A stretch of 64,000 nucleotides of DNA from SMWC01 sp964466315 (GTDB lineage: Bacteria; Pseudomonadota; Gammaproteobacteria; Steroidobacterales; Rariloculaceae), in contig CAYXNS010000004.1 of assembly GCA_964466315.1 (NCBI GenBank), positions 1-64,000 on the forward strand. Direction: 5' to 3'. Below, piece by piece: positions 26,662 through 35,760 of the stretch (the stretch's first letter is position 1; each line of letters begins with the position of its first letter). Position numbers and translations under genes: made by a program. The notes under the pieces were generated by a model. The model was not told the origin of the DNA. It did not search any database and saw only the letters and a list, made by a program, of their open reading frames with translations.

Positions 26662-28071
26662 ATGATCCCAGTCTGCGGAAAATTCAAATGTTGCAGTGCC
26701 GCGAGGATCGCAATATCGATTCTGTTGGCGCTGCCGGTCGGTGTCGCCTGTGCGCAGCGCGTCGCCCCTTTCACACCCGCGACATTAGGTGAGGGCGAGC
26801 AATCGCTGACCGCTCAGCTCCGGACGCCATTCGAACGACCCAGTGGTAATTACGATGTGGCATTGAGATGCCAGGTCATCGTCGAGCCGGACGGCACGAC
26901 GCGATTACCACGCTGCCTGGTGATCGATCGCTATGCCGTGTTCCGCCAGGAGGCTGAGCGGGCGCTGGCGCGTGCAATCATGACGCCCGCGCGGATCGAT
27001 GGCGAGCCTGTTCGAGTGCTCATGAATCTGATCGTCGGTTACCGCTGCGCGGGGACTTGTCCCGCGTTTCTATTCGCGAATCATGGCCGCAACGTTGCGG
27101 AATACGGCTTTAGTTACTCGGCACCTCAACCCGTTCTCGGTGACGACACGTGGTATGAGGGCTTCGAAGAAAAGTTGGAATGGGCAGCCAGTGAACTATC
27201 GTTGGCGGAGGTTGGTGGTGTTCGCTTCTTGATTTCTGCCCGCATCAATGATTCAGGCAGGACGTCGCAGCAGCGTGTCGATGGCGAGTATCCGGGTTCG
27301 ACCGATCGGGACTACACAGCGTTCGCAGAGGATGCTGCCGATTCGTTGCGGGATGCCCGCTATATCCCGGGGTTCTCGCGGGGCGAGCCCGTCGATATGT
27401 GGCTCTACGAGTATTGGCTTGATCCTGTGGGCGCGCCGCTCGAGTTGCTGACATTGCCGGTACGCGTGCATATCCTATGGTCGGATCTCGTGCCGGCACT
27501 CGACAGCACACTGACCGAGAAGCAGATCCGGGAGATGCTTGCCGAGGCAAATGAGTACTGGCAGCCGGCGGCGATTCAGTGGGAGATCGAATCGATCATC
27601 CGCACGCAGGCGGAACGGCAGCTCGGATTTCGTCGCGCCGTAATCGATAATCCGACTGCCGGCGCCCGGGGGGGCAACGAACCCTACTCACAGATTTGCC
27701 CGAGTGAAAGCCGGCTCGAGACGGGTTGGACGGTCTGCTTCGTGCGTGCGCTCCCACGTGGGGCGCTTTATTTCAATGCGCAAGGCGTCGCCCTGCTCGG
27801 CGAGCAAGACGTGTTAGGCGCGGAGATTCCGCAATTCGCGCTGGCTCATGCTCTCGGTCACTTGATGGGCTTGCGGGATGCGCAGAGCTGTGCGGGGACG
27901 TTCATGCGCTGGTTCGAGGGTGCCGAACCAGGCAACCTTTGCAGCAACCAGACGCCGACGGACTTGAGCGACTCGCAGATCCATCGTGCACGCATTCAAG
28001 GGTTGGTCGGGAGGCCTTCCCGTGGCAGTGACGGCGGGGGCGGTGGTGCCGGTATGGGTATGGGCCGATGA
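26662..28071 (+). CDS. Exported protein: two TonB_C-like domains plus a metzincin-like domain with a lost catalytic Glu
   Basis: A 469-residue protein with an excellent ribosome site (GGGGGAGG) and a signal peptide (ISILLALPVGVACAQ). Residues about 62-130 look like a TonB C-terminal fold (VALRCQVIVEPDGTTRLPRC, then ARIDGEPVRV). Residues about 175-255 look like a second copy (VRFLISARINDSGRT, then FSRGEPVDMWL). From about 265 (LPVRVHILWSDLVPAL, then LAEANEYWQPAAIQWEIES) it resembles the start of a metzincin-type protease domain. The zinc motif reads HALGHLMGLRD at 396-406, where a protease needs HExxHxxGxx(H/D). Ala397 replaces the essential Glu, so proteolysis is unlikely, although zinc could still bind. 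The Gly-rich tail is low-complexity. The domain calls are mine from pattern, not from a search. Confidence 0.7.
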   Translation: MIPVCGKFKCCSAARIAISILLALPVGVACAQRVAPFTPATLGEGEQSLTAQLRTPFERPSGNYDVALRCQVIVEPDGTTRLPRCLVIDRYAVFRQEAERALARAIMTPARIDGEPVRVLMNLIVGYRCAGTCPAFLFANHGRNVAEYGFSYSAPQPVLGDDTWYEGFEEKLEWAASELSLAEVGGVRFLISARINDSGRTSQQRVDGEYPGSTDRDYTAFAEDAADSLRDARYIPGFSRGEPVDMWLYEYWLDPVGAPLELLTLPVRVHILWSDLVPALDSTLTEKQIREMLAEANEYWQPAAIQWEIESIIRTQAERQLGFRRAVIDNPTAGARGGNEPYSQICPSESRLETGWTVCFVRALPRGALYFNAQGVALLGEQDVLGAEIPQFALAHALGHLMGLRDAQSCAGTFMRWFEGAEPGNLCSNQTPTDLSDSQIHRARIQGLVGRPSRGSDGGGGGAGMGMGR

Positions 28072-28179
28072 CACCGACAGCCCTCACGCGTGGCCATGCC
28101 GCAACAGGCTGGTGGAACGCCGTAATCGGAGGCGGCGTAGTGTGCTAGCCAGCCGCGCCGGATTCGAGGGCAGGTCATA

Positions 28180-29832
28180 GTGACGAGGACAGGAGCGCGA
28201 CGACTAACGACGCTGATTACAACCAGCCTGATTGCGTGGAACGGCGTGAACGCGCAACCGAATGCGCCGTCCATGCTCATCGAGAAAGACGTTCGGGTCA
28301 GGACACGCGGGGGGTTTGAGGTCTCCGCGAATGTCTACCGCCCGAATACGGAAGGCCGGTTCCCGGTAATCATCAGCATGGGGCCCTACGGCAAGGACGA
28401 TCTACCGGCACAATACGACGGGACGTTCTCGAACGGCCAGATCGTCGTCTCCGAGCACGCGGCCTTCGAGACCCCCGACCCCGAGTACTGGGTGCATTTC
28501 GACTATGTGGTCATCACGGCCGACAGCCCGGGCTCGGGTCTGTCCGGCGGCGACATGGACCTTTTCGGCCCGATCGAGAACAAGGCGTTTTATGATCTCA
28601 TTGAGTGGGCCGGCGTCCAGCCCTGGAGTAACGGCAACGTCGGCCTGGGCGGTGTCTCCTACTTCGGTGTAACGCAGTGGTACGTTGCAGCGCTCAATCC
28701 GCCACATCTCAAGGCCATTATGCCGAGCGATGGGTTGACAGATCTCTATCGGGATGCCGCCATTCATGGCGGTATCCCATCGGACTTCATCCCGTCCTGG
28801 TCCCGGTTCCGAATCTATCCCGTGAAACGTCCAGACGCGGCGATGGTACGCGATATCGGGCTGAGCGTCGAAGAGCATCCGCTCTTCGACGAGTTCTGGC
28901 GAACCTGGCTACCCGATCTCGATAACATCTCGACACCCGCCTATGTCATTGCGAGCTGGCCCGATCATGGGCTTCACACACGCGGCACGTTGATCGGCTT
29001 CGAGCGGATCGGCTCAGCCGAGAAGTGGCTCGATATTCACGGACGGAAGAAATGGGAGCACTACTATTCCCGCGAGTCGCTCGAACGGCAGCGGCGATTC
29101 TACGACTACTATCTAAAGGGCATCGATAACGGTATGGCCGATATCCCGACCGTTCGTTACGAACGCCGCAACGTGTTCTACGACGGTGAGATCGTGTTTA
29201 CCGACTCATGGCCGTTATCCGATGCGGAGTACCGGCCGTACTTCCTGACTGAGGACGGCAGTCTGAGCGTGGTGCCGGCCGACGAACCGACCGTACTCAG
29301 GTACGCGGCTCTAGACGAGTATCAACAGCTCGCATTCAGCCACACGTTTCGGACCGATACGGAAGTGACGGGAACGGCACGGCTCAGACTCTGGGTCGAA
29401 GCGGACGGGTCGGACGACATGGATCTGTACGTTGGTTTGAGCAAATTCGATCGTCATGGTAACGAAGTCCTCATGGCCGGATACGGCGGCGTAGAACATG
29501 GTCACGTGGCCAGCGGCTGGCTGCGGGTATCGCATCGTGAGCTCGACACGGAACGAAGTACTCGCATTCGCCCCGTTCTGCGGCACGATCGATTATCGAA
29601 GCTACGGCCCGACGAGCGCGTTCCCGTCGAGATCGAAATTCTGCCATCGAGCACGATGTTCCGGCAGGGGGAGTCACTCGTACTGAGAATTCAGGGTACG
29701 GAACTCCCTGGTGCCGGCGATATCACCCACCTGAACACCGTCAATGCCGGCGATCATGTCGTATACGTCGGTGGCGAGACTGACAGCCAGCTGGTCCTGC
29801 CTGTCATACCGCGGCAGGCAACGCCCGAATAG
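28180..29832 (+). CDS. CocE/NonD-family hydrolase (X-Pro dipeptidyl-peptidase S15-like), exported
   Basis: A 550-residue alpha/beta hydrolase with a GTG start and a signal peptide ending near NGVNAQ. The N-terminal part reads RTRGGFEVSANVYRPNTEGRFPVI. The nucleophile is Ser160 in GLGGVSYFGVTQW; the acid and His probably lie in the SWPDHGLHTRGT region near 265-276. A C-terminal jelly-roll (from about 370, ending with HLNTVNAGDHVVYVG) is typical of CocE, cocaine esterase and glutaryl-7-ACA acylase relatives. It hydrolyses esters or amides; the substrate is unknown. It is one of four consecutive plus-strand genes for exported proteins. Confidence 0.87.
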   Translation: MTRTGARRLTTLITTSLIAWNGVNAQPNAPSMLIEKDVRVRTRGGFEVSANVYRPNTEGRFPVIISMGPYGKDDLPAQYDGTFSNGQIVVSEHAAFETPDPEYWVHFDYVVITADSPGSGLSGGDMDLFGPIENKAFYDLIEWAGVQPWSNGNVGLGGVSYFGVTQWYVAALNPPHLKAIMPSDGLTDLYRDAAIHGGIPSDFIPSWSRFRIYPVKRPDAAMVRDIGLSVEEHPLFDEFWRTWLPDLDNISTPAYVIASWPDHGLHTRGTLIGFERIGSAEKWLDIHGRKKWEHYYSRESLERQRRFYDYYLKGIDNGMADIPTVRYERRNVFYDGEIVFTDSWPLSDAEYRPYFLTEDGSLSVVPADEPTVLRYAALDEYQQLAFSHTFRTDTEVTGTARLRLWVEADGSDDMDLYVGLSKFDRHGNEVLMAGYGGVEHGHVASGWLRVSHRELDTERSTRIRPVLRHDRLSKLRPDERVPVEIEILPSSTMFRQGESLVLRIQGTELPGAGDITHLNTVNAGDHVVYVGGETDSQLVLPVIPRQATPE

Positions 29833-29910
29833 CCCCAGGGATCAGTTACACTCTGCTCTCGAAGAACGGCTCGAGCCGTCCGGACTGTAAAAAGACTACG
29901 GAGAAGAGTT

Positions 29911-30774
29911 ATGAGGACCAAGACGCTTACGGCATGCTTCGTATTGAGCGCGGCGATTATTTCACCGAACGTTTCAGCCCAGGATCAGCCGGTTCGGGAG
30001 ATAGTCAATGTCACGGGCGATCTCTATCGTGCGATTGACAACGCCCACCGGACCGCATTCCTCGTTACGTCCGAGGGCATCATTCTTACCGATCCGGTCA
30101 ACCTCGAATTCGCGATCTGGCTCAAAGCCGAGCTCGACGATCGCTTCGACATGCCGGTCCGTTTCGTGCTCTACAGTCATTATCACGACGATCATGCGTC
30201 GGGCGGAGACGTCTTCGCTGAGACCGCGACGTTTGTCGGCCACGAGAACATGATTCCGAACCTGGCCCACGAGGCTGGAAACCCGGTCTTCGAGCACGTG
30301 CGCGCGCCCGATATCACCTATTCGGATCGCGTGACCGTCACGCTAGGTGGCAAGACCGTCGAGATGGTGCACGCGTTGCCGAGCCACAGCGACGACTCGT
30401 CGATAATCCGGTTCCAGGACGAGCGGACCATCTTCGTCGTGGACTTCGTCAACGTTCGGCGCGTGCCTTTTGAAAACCTGGGTGGTGGGCCAGTAGCGCC
30501 GTGGATCGAGGCCAACAGGCATATGCAGGCGACTGTGGATTATGACATCGTTACGCCGGGCCATGGCCCCGTCGGTAATAAAGCCGATGTCGACGACTCG
30601 ACGCAGTACCTGGTGGATCTCCTGGCGGCCGTGACTGCCGGCATCGCCGCCGGTCAGAGCCTGGAGGAGATGCAGAAGACGATACTCATGGAGGACTATG
30701 CCGACTACACGCAGTACGACGTGTGGAGAGAGCAGAATGTTCAGGGGGCATACCAGGGCTTAATGGGTAACTGA
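29911..30774 (+). CDS. Exported metallo-beta-lactamase-fold hydrolase
   Basis: A 287-residue protein with a signal peptide (ACFVLSAAIISPNVSAQ) and the metal motif SHYHDDHASGG near 90 (HxHxDH). Further ligands are the His in ALPSHSDDSS near 157, the Asp in FVVDFVN near 175 and the C-terminal His in VTPGHGPVG near 215. The long C-terminal helix-rich tail beyond 220 resembles quorum-quenching or SoxH-like relatives rather than classical beta-lactamases. It lies 78 bp after the CocE-like hydrolase. Ribosome site GGAGAAGAG is 4 bases before ATG. Confidence 0.87.
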   Translation: MRTKTLTACFVLSAAIISPNVSAQDQPVREIVNVTGDLYRAIDNAHRTAFLVTSEGIILTDPVNLEFAIWLKAELDDRFDMPVRFVLYSHYHDDHASGGDVFAETATFVGHENMIPNLAHEAGNPVFEHVRAPDITYSDRVTVTLGGKTVEMVHALPSHSDDSSIIRFQDERTIFVVDFVNVRRVPFENLGGGPVAPWIEANRHMQATVDYDIVTPGHGPVGNKADVDDSTQYLVDLLAAVTAGIAAGQSLEEMQKTILMEDYADYTQYDVWREQNVQGAYQGLMGN

Positions 30775-30826
30775 CGACAGATCTTGATTTTCAATTTCAA
30801 ACATAGACAGTAGTAAGGAGGGGGAG

Positions 30827-32938
30827 ATGCACATCACTTCCGTTATTCGCTCGCTGAATGCGATCCTGGCGATCTCGATGGCTTTTTTCTGGGTGTCAGC
30901 AGCGACAGCCCAGGAATCGTTGAATATCGACAGCGATGATATCGGCGGTGTCGTAACCAGTGCCGACGGTGCCGAAGCGGGTGTGTGGGTCATCGCCGAG
31001 ACCAACAACTTCGACACTCGCTACGCGAAAATCGTGGTAACCGACGAGGAAGGGCGCTACGTCGTTCCGGATCTGCCAGACGCCGATTATAAGGTCTGGG
31101 TCCGCGGCTATGGCCTTGCGGACTCCGAGAAAGTCGCCGCGAATCGCGGCGATCAACTGAATCTAACCGCCATCGTTGCGCCGAGCGTTGCCGTCGCGGC
31201 CGAAGTTTATCCGGCTATCTCGTGGTACGCGATGATGCATCTCCCGCAGGAGAGTGAACTCGAAAACATCGACGGTGGGATGGATTTCTACCGGAACTCG
31301 ATGACGAACAACGGCTGCGTCGGCTGTCATCAGTTAGGGAATCTCGCAACACGCACTATCCCCGAGGCGCTGGGTGACTTCGCCTCTCACGAGGAGGCGT
31401 GGATACGCCGCGTTCAATCCGGCCAGGCCGGTGGCAACATGGTCAGGCCGTTGACGACGGATTTGGCCGGTATCCCGTTCAAGTACTTCGGTGACTGGAC
31501 CCAACGCATCGAAGATGGAGAGCTTCCGGAGTTTATTCCCGAGCGTCCCCAGGGTGTTGAGCGCAATATCGTAGCGACAGTCAGGGACTGGGCCGACCCC
31601 AAGTCCTATCTGCACGATCTCGCGTCGACGGACCGGCGCGATCCGACAGTCAATGGGTACGGCCCATTGTTCGGTTCGCCCGAACTCTCCACGGACAATT
31701 TCCCGATACTCGATCCCCAGACCAATGTGGCGACGACATTCAGGGCCCCGGTCCGCGATCCCGACACGCCGACGACGAATTCGGCGGCCGTAGTGCAGTC
31801 CTCGCCGTATTGGGGTGACGAGCGAATCTGGGACAGCCAGGCGAACTCGCACAACCCGATGCTTGATGAGAACGGGCTCGTCTGGTACACGGCCCGCGTC
31901 AGAGGCCCCGAGAATCCGGACTTCTGCCGTGAGGGTTCCGATCACCCGTCGGCGATAGCGTTCCCGACGACGCGTACCGGAAGGCATCTCTCGGTTCGCG
32001 ATCCCGAGACGGGCGAGTATCAGTTCATCGACACTTGCTACTCTACCCACCATCTGCAATTCGCCTACGATGACAACAATACGCTATGGACGAGCGGTGG
32101 CGGGGACGTTGTTGGCTGGCTCGATTCCAAGATGTTCCTCGAGACCGGAGACGCGGCGGCATCCCAAGGCTGGACCGCGGCAATCCTCGACACGAATGGC
32201 AACGGTAGGCGCGACGACTACGTTGAGCCCGGCGAGCCGGCGGACCCGGACCTGGACACGCGTATCAGGGCCGGCTTCTATGCGGTCATGCCGAATTCAG
32301 CGGACGGCTCGATCTGGGGCTCGAACAGAACGTATCCAGGGTCCTTCGTGCGCATCGATCCCGGCTCTAACCCGCCGGAGACTGCGCTCGCCGAGGTGTA
32401 TAACGTGCCCTTACCCGGATTCGGGATTCGCGGCGCCGACATCGACAGCAACGGTGTGGCCTGGGGATCTCTCGGTAGCGGACACCTGGCCTCTTTCGAC
32501 CGCAGCAAGTGCGCAGGACCGTTGAACGGTCCCGAGGCTACCGGCGATCATTGTCCCGAGGGCTGGACGCTGTATCGCTATCCTGGTCCCGGCTTCCCCG
32601 AGTTGCCCGAGTACAGCATCGAGTCGAGCTATTACAGCTGGGTCGATCAGCACAATACGTCGGGGCTTGGCGAGAACGTGCCGATGTCGACCGCCAACCT
32701 GTACGACGGTGTACATGCGCTCGTCGACGAGGAATGGGTCACGCTGCGGATTCCCTATCCGCTCGGCTTCTACAGCAAGGGCTTCGACGGCCGAATTGAC
32801 GATCCGGACGCCGGCTGGAAGGGCCGCGGTTTGTGGGTGCCGAGTGGCGACCGCACGCCCTGGCTCAAGGAGGGCGGCACGGAAACGAGGCCTCTCGTAG
32901 TGCACTTCCAGGTGCGGCCCGACCCGCTCGCGAAATAG
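30827..32938 (+). CDS. Exported 703-residue protein: carboxypeptidase-regulatory-like domain, haem c motif and probable propeller
   Basis: Strong ribosome site (AAGGAGGGGGAG) and a signal peptide ending at VSAATAQ. Residues about 30-115 form a carboxypeptidase-regulatory-like beta-sandwich (GGVVTSADGAEAGVWVIAE, later YVVPDLPDADYKVWV). A single haem c site, CVGCH, follows at 164-168. The remaining 500 residues contain repeated blocks with DPET, GNGRRDDYVEPGEPADPD, WGSNRTYPGSFVRIDPG and WGSLGSGHLASFDRS, which suggests a beta-propeller of the streptogramin-lyase or quinoprotein kind. Proteins of this layout are common in environmental Proteobacteria and Acidobacteria, with no defined activity. 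It could be a periplasmic electron-accepting dehydrogenase; that is an inference. Confidence 0.75.
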   Translation: MHITSVIRSLNAILAISMAFFWVSAATAQESLNIDSDDIGGVVTSADGAEAGVWVIAETNNFDTRYAKIVVTDEEGRYVVPDLPDADYKVWVRGYGLADSEKVAANRGDQLNLTAIVAPSVAVAAEVYPAISWYAMMHLPQESELENIDGGMDFYRNSMTNNGCVGCHQLGNLATRTIPEALGDFASHEEAWIRRVQSGQAGGNMVRPLTTDLAGIPFKYFGDWTQRIEDGELPEFIPERPQGVERNIVATVRDWADPKSYLHDLASTDRRDPTVNGYGPLFGSPELSTDNFPILDPQTNVATTFRAPVRDPDTPTTNSAAVVQSSPYWGDERIWDSQANSHNPMLDENGLVWYTARVRGPENPDFCREGSDHPSAIAFPTTRTGRHLSVRDPETGEYQFIDTCYSTHHLQFAYDDNNTLWTSGGGDVVGWLDSKMFLETGDAAASQGWTAAILDTNGNGRRDDYVEPGEPADPDLDTRIRAGFYAVMPNSADGSIWGSNRTYPGSFVRIDPGSNPPETALAEVYNVPLPGFGIRGADIDSNGVAWGSLGSGHLASFDRSKCAGPLNGPEATGDHCPEGWTLYRYPGPGFPELPEYSIESSYYSWVDQHNTSGLGENVPMSTANLYDGVHALVDEEWVTLRIPYPLGFYSKGFDGRIDDPDAGWKGRGLWVPSGDRTPWLKEGGTETRPLVVHFQVRPDPLAK

Positions 32939-32995
32939 CGCGGCACGGTACGCTTGGTCGCATCGCCGTGGTGAACGCCACGATGACCGAGATCG

Positions 32996-33050
32996 GCGGG
33001 TGTGATGGTTTGTGTCGACCCGAAGCGAAAGTAAGAGTGACCTGCCCCCT
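32996..33050 (+). mobile_element. IS3-like remnant: 30-bp shared block and TGACCTGCCCCC terminus
   Basis: Between the 703-residue protein gene and moeA lies a block (32996-33025, beginning GCGGGTGTGATGG and ending GTCGACCCGAAG) that recurs in inverted orientation at 61760-61789 with one mismatch. There it is fused to a truncated IS3 OrfA. At 33038 the sequence TGACCTGCCCCCT begins, the same 12-base terminus seen beside the other copy. The following 90 bp (CTATAGCGGTACC..) do not match the other remnant's leader and carry no orfA. This is the debris of one or two insertion sequences. Confidence 0.6.
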
Positions 33051-33142
33051 ATAGCGGTACCAACCAAACCGAGAGAGTCCGAACTCATTTCGTTCTGGTT
33101 CCAGCAAGAAGAAGTGGCTGGGTCCCTCTCTCTTTAGTGAGG

Positions 33143-34342
33143 TTACCAGCGAAATAGCCGTACGGCGGTTCCTGCCGGGTAGACGTCCCGCCCGCGAGGC
33201 AGCTCGACAAAGCCATCGGTTCCGGCCAGACCGACCAAGTCTCCCGAAGTATTGGTCGGTCGCGGTTCCGCCATGCCGACGCCCGTGGGTGTCCAGCTAA
33301 TGACGGCTGGCAGGAAATAGGTTAGATCAGCGGCGAATTCGATTTCGAAAGCCAATGTGACGCGCTCGACGCTCGCCGGTTGGAGTCCGAGCATCTGCTG
33401 CAACGCGGGCAAGACGTAGCGGTGCAGGCATACCATCGTCGATACGGGATTGCCGGGAAGAGCGAATATGGGTTTGCTGTCGCGACTCTGCCCAAACCAC
33501 ATCGGCCGCCCGGGTCGCTGCTCGATGCGATGAAAGACGAGTTCGACCTTTAGTTCCTCGAGAACGCTCGGCACGAAATCATATTTCCCCATCGAAACGC
33601 CGCCACTGAGAATGAGGACGTCGTTCTGATCATGCAGCAGACGAATCGCGTCGAGCATCTTGCCGCGTTCGTCTTTGAGGTATGACCGCGTGACTCGAGC
33701 AACGCTGTGACGTATCAGGCTTGCTTCCATCGCGCGGTCGTTGCTCGAGCGTATCTGATAGTCGGCAAGTGGTTCGTCGACGTCGACGAGTTCATCGCCG
33801 GTAGAAACGACTGCGACGAGCGGTAGCTCCGCAGCCCGAATCGTCCCGCGCCCCGCACTCGCCAGTACGGCAATCTCCGGCGGCCCGAGACGGGTGCCCG
33901 GTCGCAGTAACACGCCGCCCGCCTTCCTGTCGGAGCCGCGCGGATGGACGAATTGACCAGGCGAGACCTCGGCGGAGTTGTCAACCTGTGCTTCGCTACG
34001 GGTTCTCGAGATTCGCTCGACCGGGATCACGCAGTCCGCGCCTTCCGGCAGCATCGCCCCGGTCATGATCTCTATGCATCGGCCGTTGCCACCGAGGCTT
34101 AGCGCGGCAGCGCCGGCCGCTTGCGTCCCCACGACCTCGAATGCCCGGACACCACGCTCCCAATCGCTATAGGCCAGCGCGATACCATCCATCGTCACTC
34201 GATCGAACGGTGGCTGGTCTCTTTCGGCGTGAATGTCCTCCTGCAGCACCGCGTCAACGGCGTCGGCGAGCGCTACGCTTCGCGACCTCAACGTCGGCAT
34301 GCGCTCGGATATCAGGCGTTCGGCGTCGGCGACGTCAGTCAT
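33143..34342 (-). CDS. moeA: Molybdopterin molybdenumtransferase MoeA
   Basis: A 399-residue protein that inserts molybdate into adenylylated molybdopterin. Signatures: PPFDRVTMDGIALAY near 48, GAMLPEGADCVIPVE near 97, LILSGGVSMGKYDFV near 235 and FGQSRDSKPIFALPGNPVST near 275. The C-terminal domain IV ends with LPRGRDVYPAGTAVRLFRW. I start at the ATG at 34342; the longer frame adds 15 residues of no family character. It stands apart from the moaACDE cluster, and IS debris lies just beyond its 3' end. Confidence 0.95.
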   Translation of the reverse strand: MTDVADAERLISERMPTLRSRSVALADAVDAVLQEDIHAERDQPPFDRVTMDGIALAYSDWERGVRAFEVVGTQAAGAAALSLGGNGRCIEIMTGAMLPEGADCVIPVERISRTRSEAQVDNSAEVSPGQFVHPRGSDRKAGGVLLRPGTRLGPPEIAVLASAGRGTIRAAELPLVAVVSTGDELVDVDEPLADYQIRSSNDRAMEASLIRHSVARVTRSYLKDERGKMLDAIRLLHDQNDVLILSGGVSMGKYDFVPSVLEELKVELVFHRIEQRPGRPMWFGQSRDSKPIFALPGNPVSTMVCLHRYVLPALQQMLGLQPASVERVTLAFEIEFAADLTYFLPAVISWTPTGVGMAEPRPTNTSGDLVGLAGTDGFVELPRGRDVYPAGTAVRLFRW

Positions 34343-34491
34343 GCTTTCTCCATATCCCACGGTCCCGTAGCGGCAGGGGACGTTCATGTTGCCATAGGCT
34401 AATTCCTTGTTTCTAGGTGTGAGTTTTTTGTCACCGGGGCCGCACCCGGAACGTGCTGCTAATGCTATACTGAAAAGCCGAGGAGGGAATT

Positions 34492-34980
34492 ATGGGCCGC
34501 AATTTCTTATTCGGTTTCGGGTGCTGTTTGTTGGCGAGTACCGTTTGGGCCCAGCAGACTGATAACCGTTCCATTATCGGTGCTGGCAACGAGTTTCTTT
34601 CTGCCGGTTCATTCGCGATCCGCATGGGTCAATACGAGGAAGGCATTCGCCTAACCAACCTCGGTCTGACTCGCTATCAACCAAGCCGATCCGATCGTGC
34701 GTCGGCGCTATCCAACCTGTGTGCGGCACATGCAGCGAGCGGAAGTCCCGGTATCGCTATACCGTACTGTGATGAATCGGTGAGCATGAATGCCCGAAGC
34801 TGGCGCGCCTACAGTAATCGCGCTTACGCCTATTTTCTCAAAGGCATGCTGGCGGAGGCGACGACCAATCTCGACATGGCTGCGGGCATCAACCCGAATG
34901 CCAGGCAAGTCATTCAGCTACGCGGCATGATCAACGAAGTCGGACTACGTCCGCGCGTTATCATGGAGGATCATCAATAG
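34492..34980 (+). CDS. Exported TPR-repeat protein
   Basis: A 162-residue protein with a signal peptide (FLFGFGCCLLASTVWAQ). Three helix-turn-helix repeats of TPR form are visible: AGSFAIRMGQYEEGIRLTNLGL, SALSNLCAAHAASGSPGIAI and RAYSNRAYAYFLKGMLAEATTNLDMAAGINPN. Starts with a good ribosome site (GAGGAGGG). The TonB_C protein gene begins 35 bp downstream on the same strand. TPR and TonB_C proteins often appear together in TonB/ExbBD-linked clusters, but no exbB or exbD is here. The function is not predictable beyond a likely periplasmic scaffold. Confidence 0.7.
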   Translation: MGRNFLFGFGCCLLASTVWAQQTDNRSIIGAGNEFLSAGSFAIRMGQYEEGIRLTNLGLTRYQPSRSDRASALSNLCAAHAASGSPGIAIPYCDESVSMNARSWRAYSNRAYAYFLKGMLAEATTNLDMAAGINPNARQVIQLRGMINEVGLRPRVIMEDHQ

Positions 34981-35015
34981 CCGTCTCCGCGCGACTGTGC
35001 GGTCGGGCTGTAGTA

Positions 35016-35702
35016 GTGCTGCTGCTATTAGCGTACTTCGTGCCCGGCCTCACTCAGATAGTGGAATTAGATGACGGTCTTCTCGATCCGCGTGCTACGT
35101 GGAGTTGCGTGTTTTACGGTAACCCCGCACTCGGAGACGAGCGCGTTCTTCTGAGCTTCGCCCCGGATCAGTCGACACTCATGGCTAAACCGAGCGAAGA
35201 TGCAGCGCGTCCCTGGTCGCCGCTCTCACAATGGCAAGTCGAGGAGGACGTCCTCTCCTTTAGGGATTCCCGGACGGGCCGTGAATTCGAGGCGAACCTG
35301 AGCCGCTCGACACTCGGCGGTTCATGGCAGACGCTCACCTTGCTCGGCGGCTGGTGGTGTACCGAGGCAGGCGAAGACGTCGATCTCGGCATCTTCGCGG
35401 CGGAGGGCGATCAATCACGGAGGGTAATGGCCCCCCTAATACCCGCGGTCATGGCAACGCCGGCTTATCCACGGCAGGCGATCAGAGAGGCTAGGGAGGG
35501 GCGCGTGGTCATCTGCTTCGAAGTCGGTCCCAGCGGCCAGGTCCAGGATCCGGAGTTCGTGGAACTCTCGGACGATATTTTTCGCGCCGCGAGTCTCGAC
35601 GCGTTGATGACCTCGTCCTATCAGCCCTGGTCCGATCGTAGTTACGAGCCTTCCCGACCTGCATGTCGAAGCTTCATATTTCGCCTGGACCAGATTTTCT
35701 GA
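35016..35702 (+). CDS. TonB_C-domain protein, membrane-anchored or exported
   Basis: A 228-residue protein. The N-terminus VLLLLAYFVPG is hydrophobic and, with upstream in-frame codons (RAVV), would make a better membrane anchor, so the true start may be earlier at a weak codon. The last 85 residues, TPAYPRQAIREAREGRVVICFEV (near 148) then FRAASLDALMTSSYQPW, are a TonB C-terminal fold. The middle 100 residues are unlike known TonB spacers: they are short and not Pro-rich. The protein cannot reach across the periplasm like true TonB. Cotranscribed with the TPR gene. Confidence 0.65.
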   Translation: MLLLLAYFVPGLTQIVELDDGLLDPRATWSCVFYGNPALGDERVLLSFAPDQSTLMAKPSEDAARPWSPLSQWQVEEDVLSFRDSRTGREFEANLSRSTLGGSWQTLTLLGGWWCTEAGEDVDLGIFAAEGDQSRRVMAPLIPAVMATPAYPRQAIREAREGRVVICFEVGPSGQVQDPEFVELSDDIFRAASLDALMTSSYQPWSDRSYEPSRPACRSFIFRLDQIF

Positions 35703-35760
35703 TCCTCGGCGTAGTTCCTCGGTTTCTGCCTCCAGCGCTCTGAACTAAGACCATACCGTC

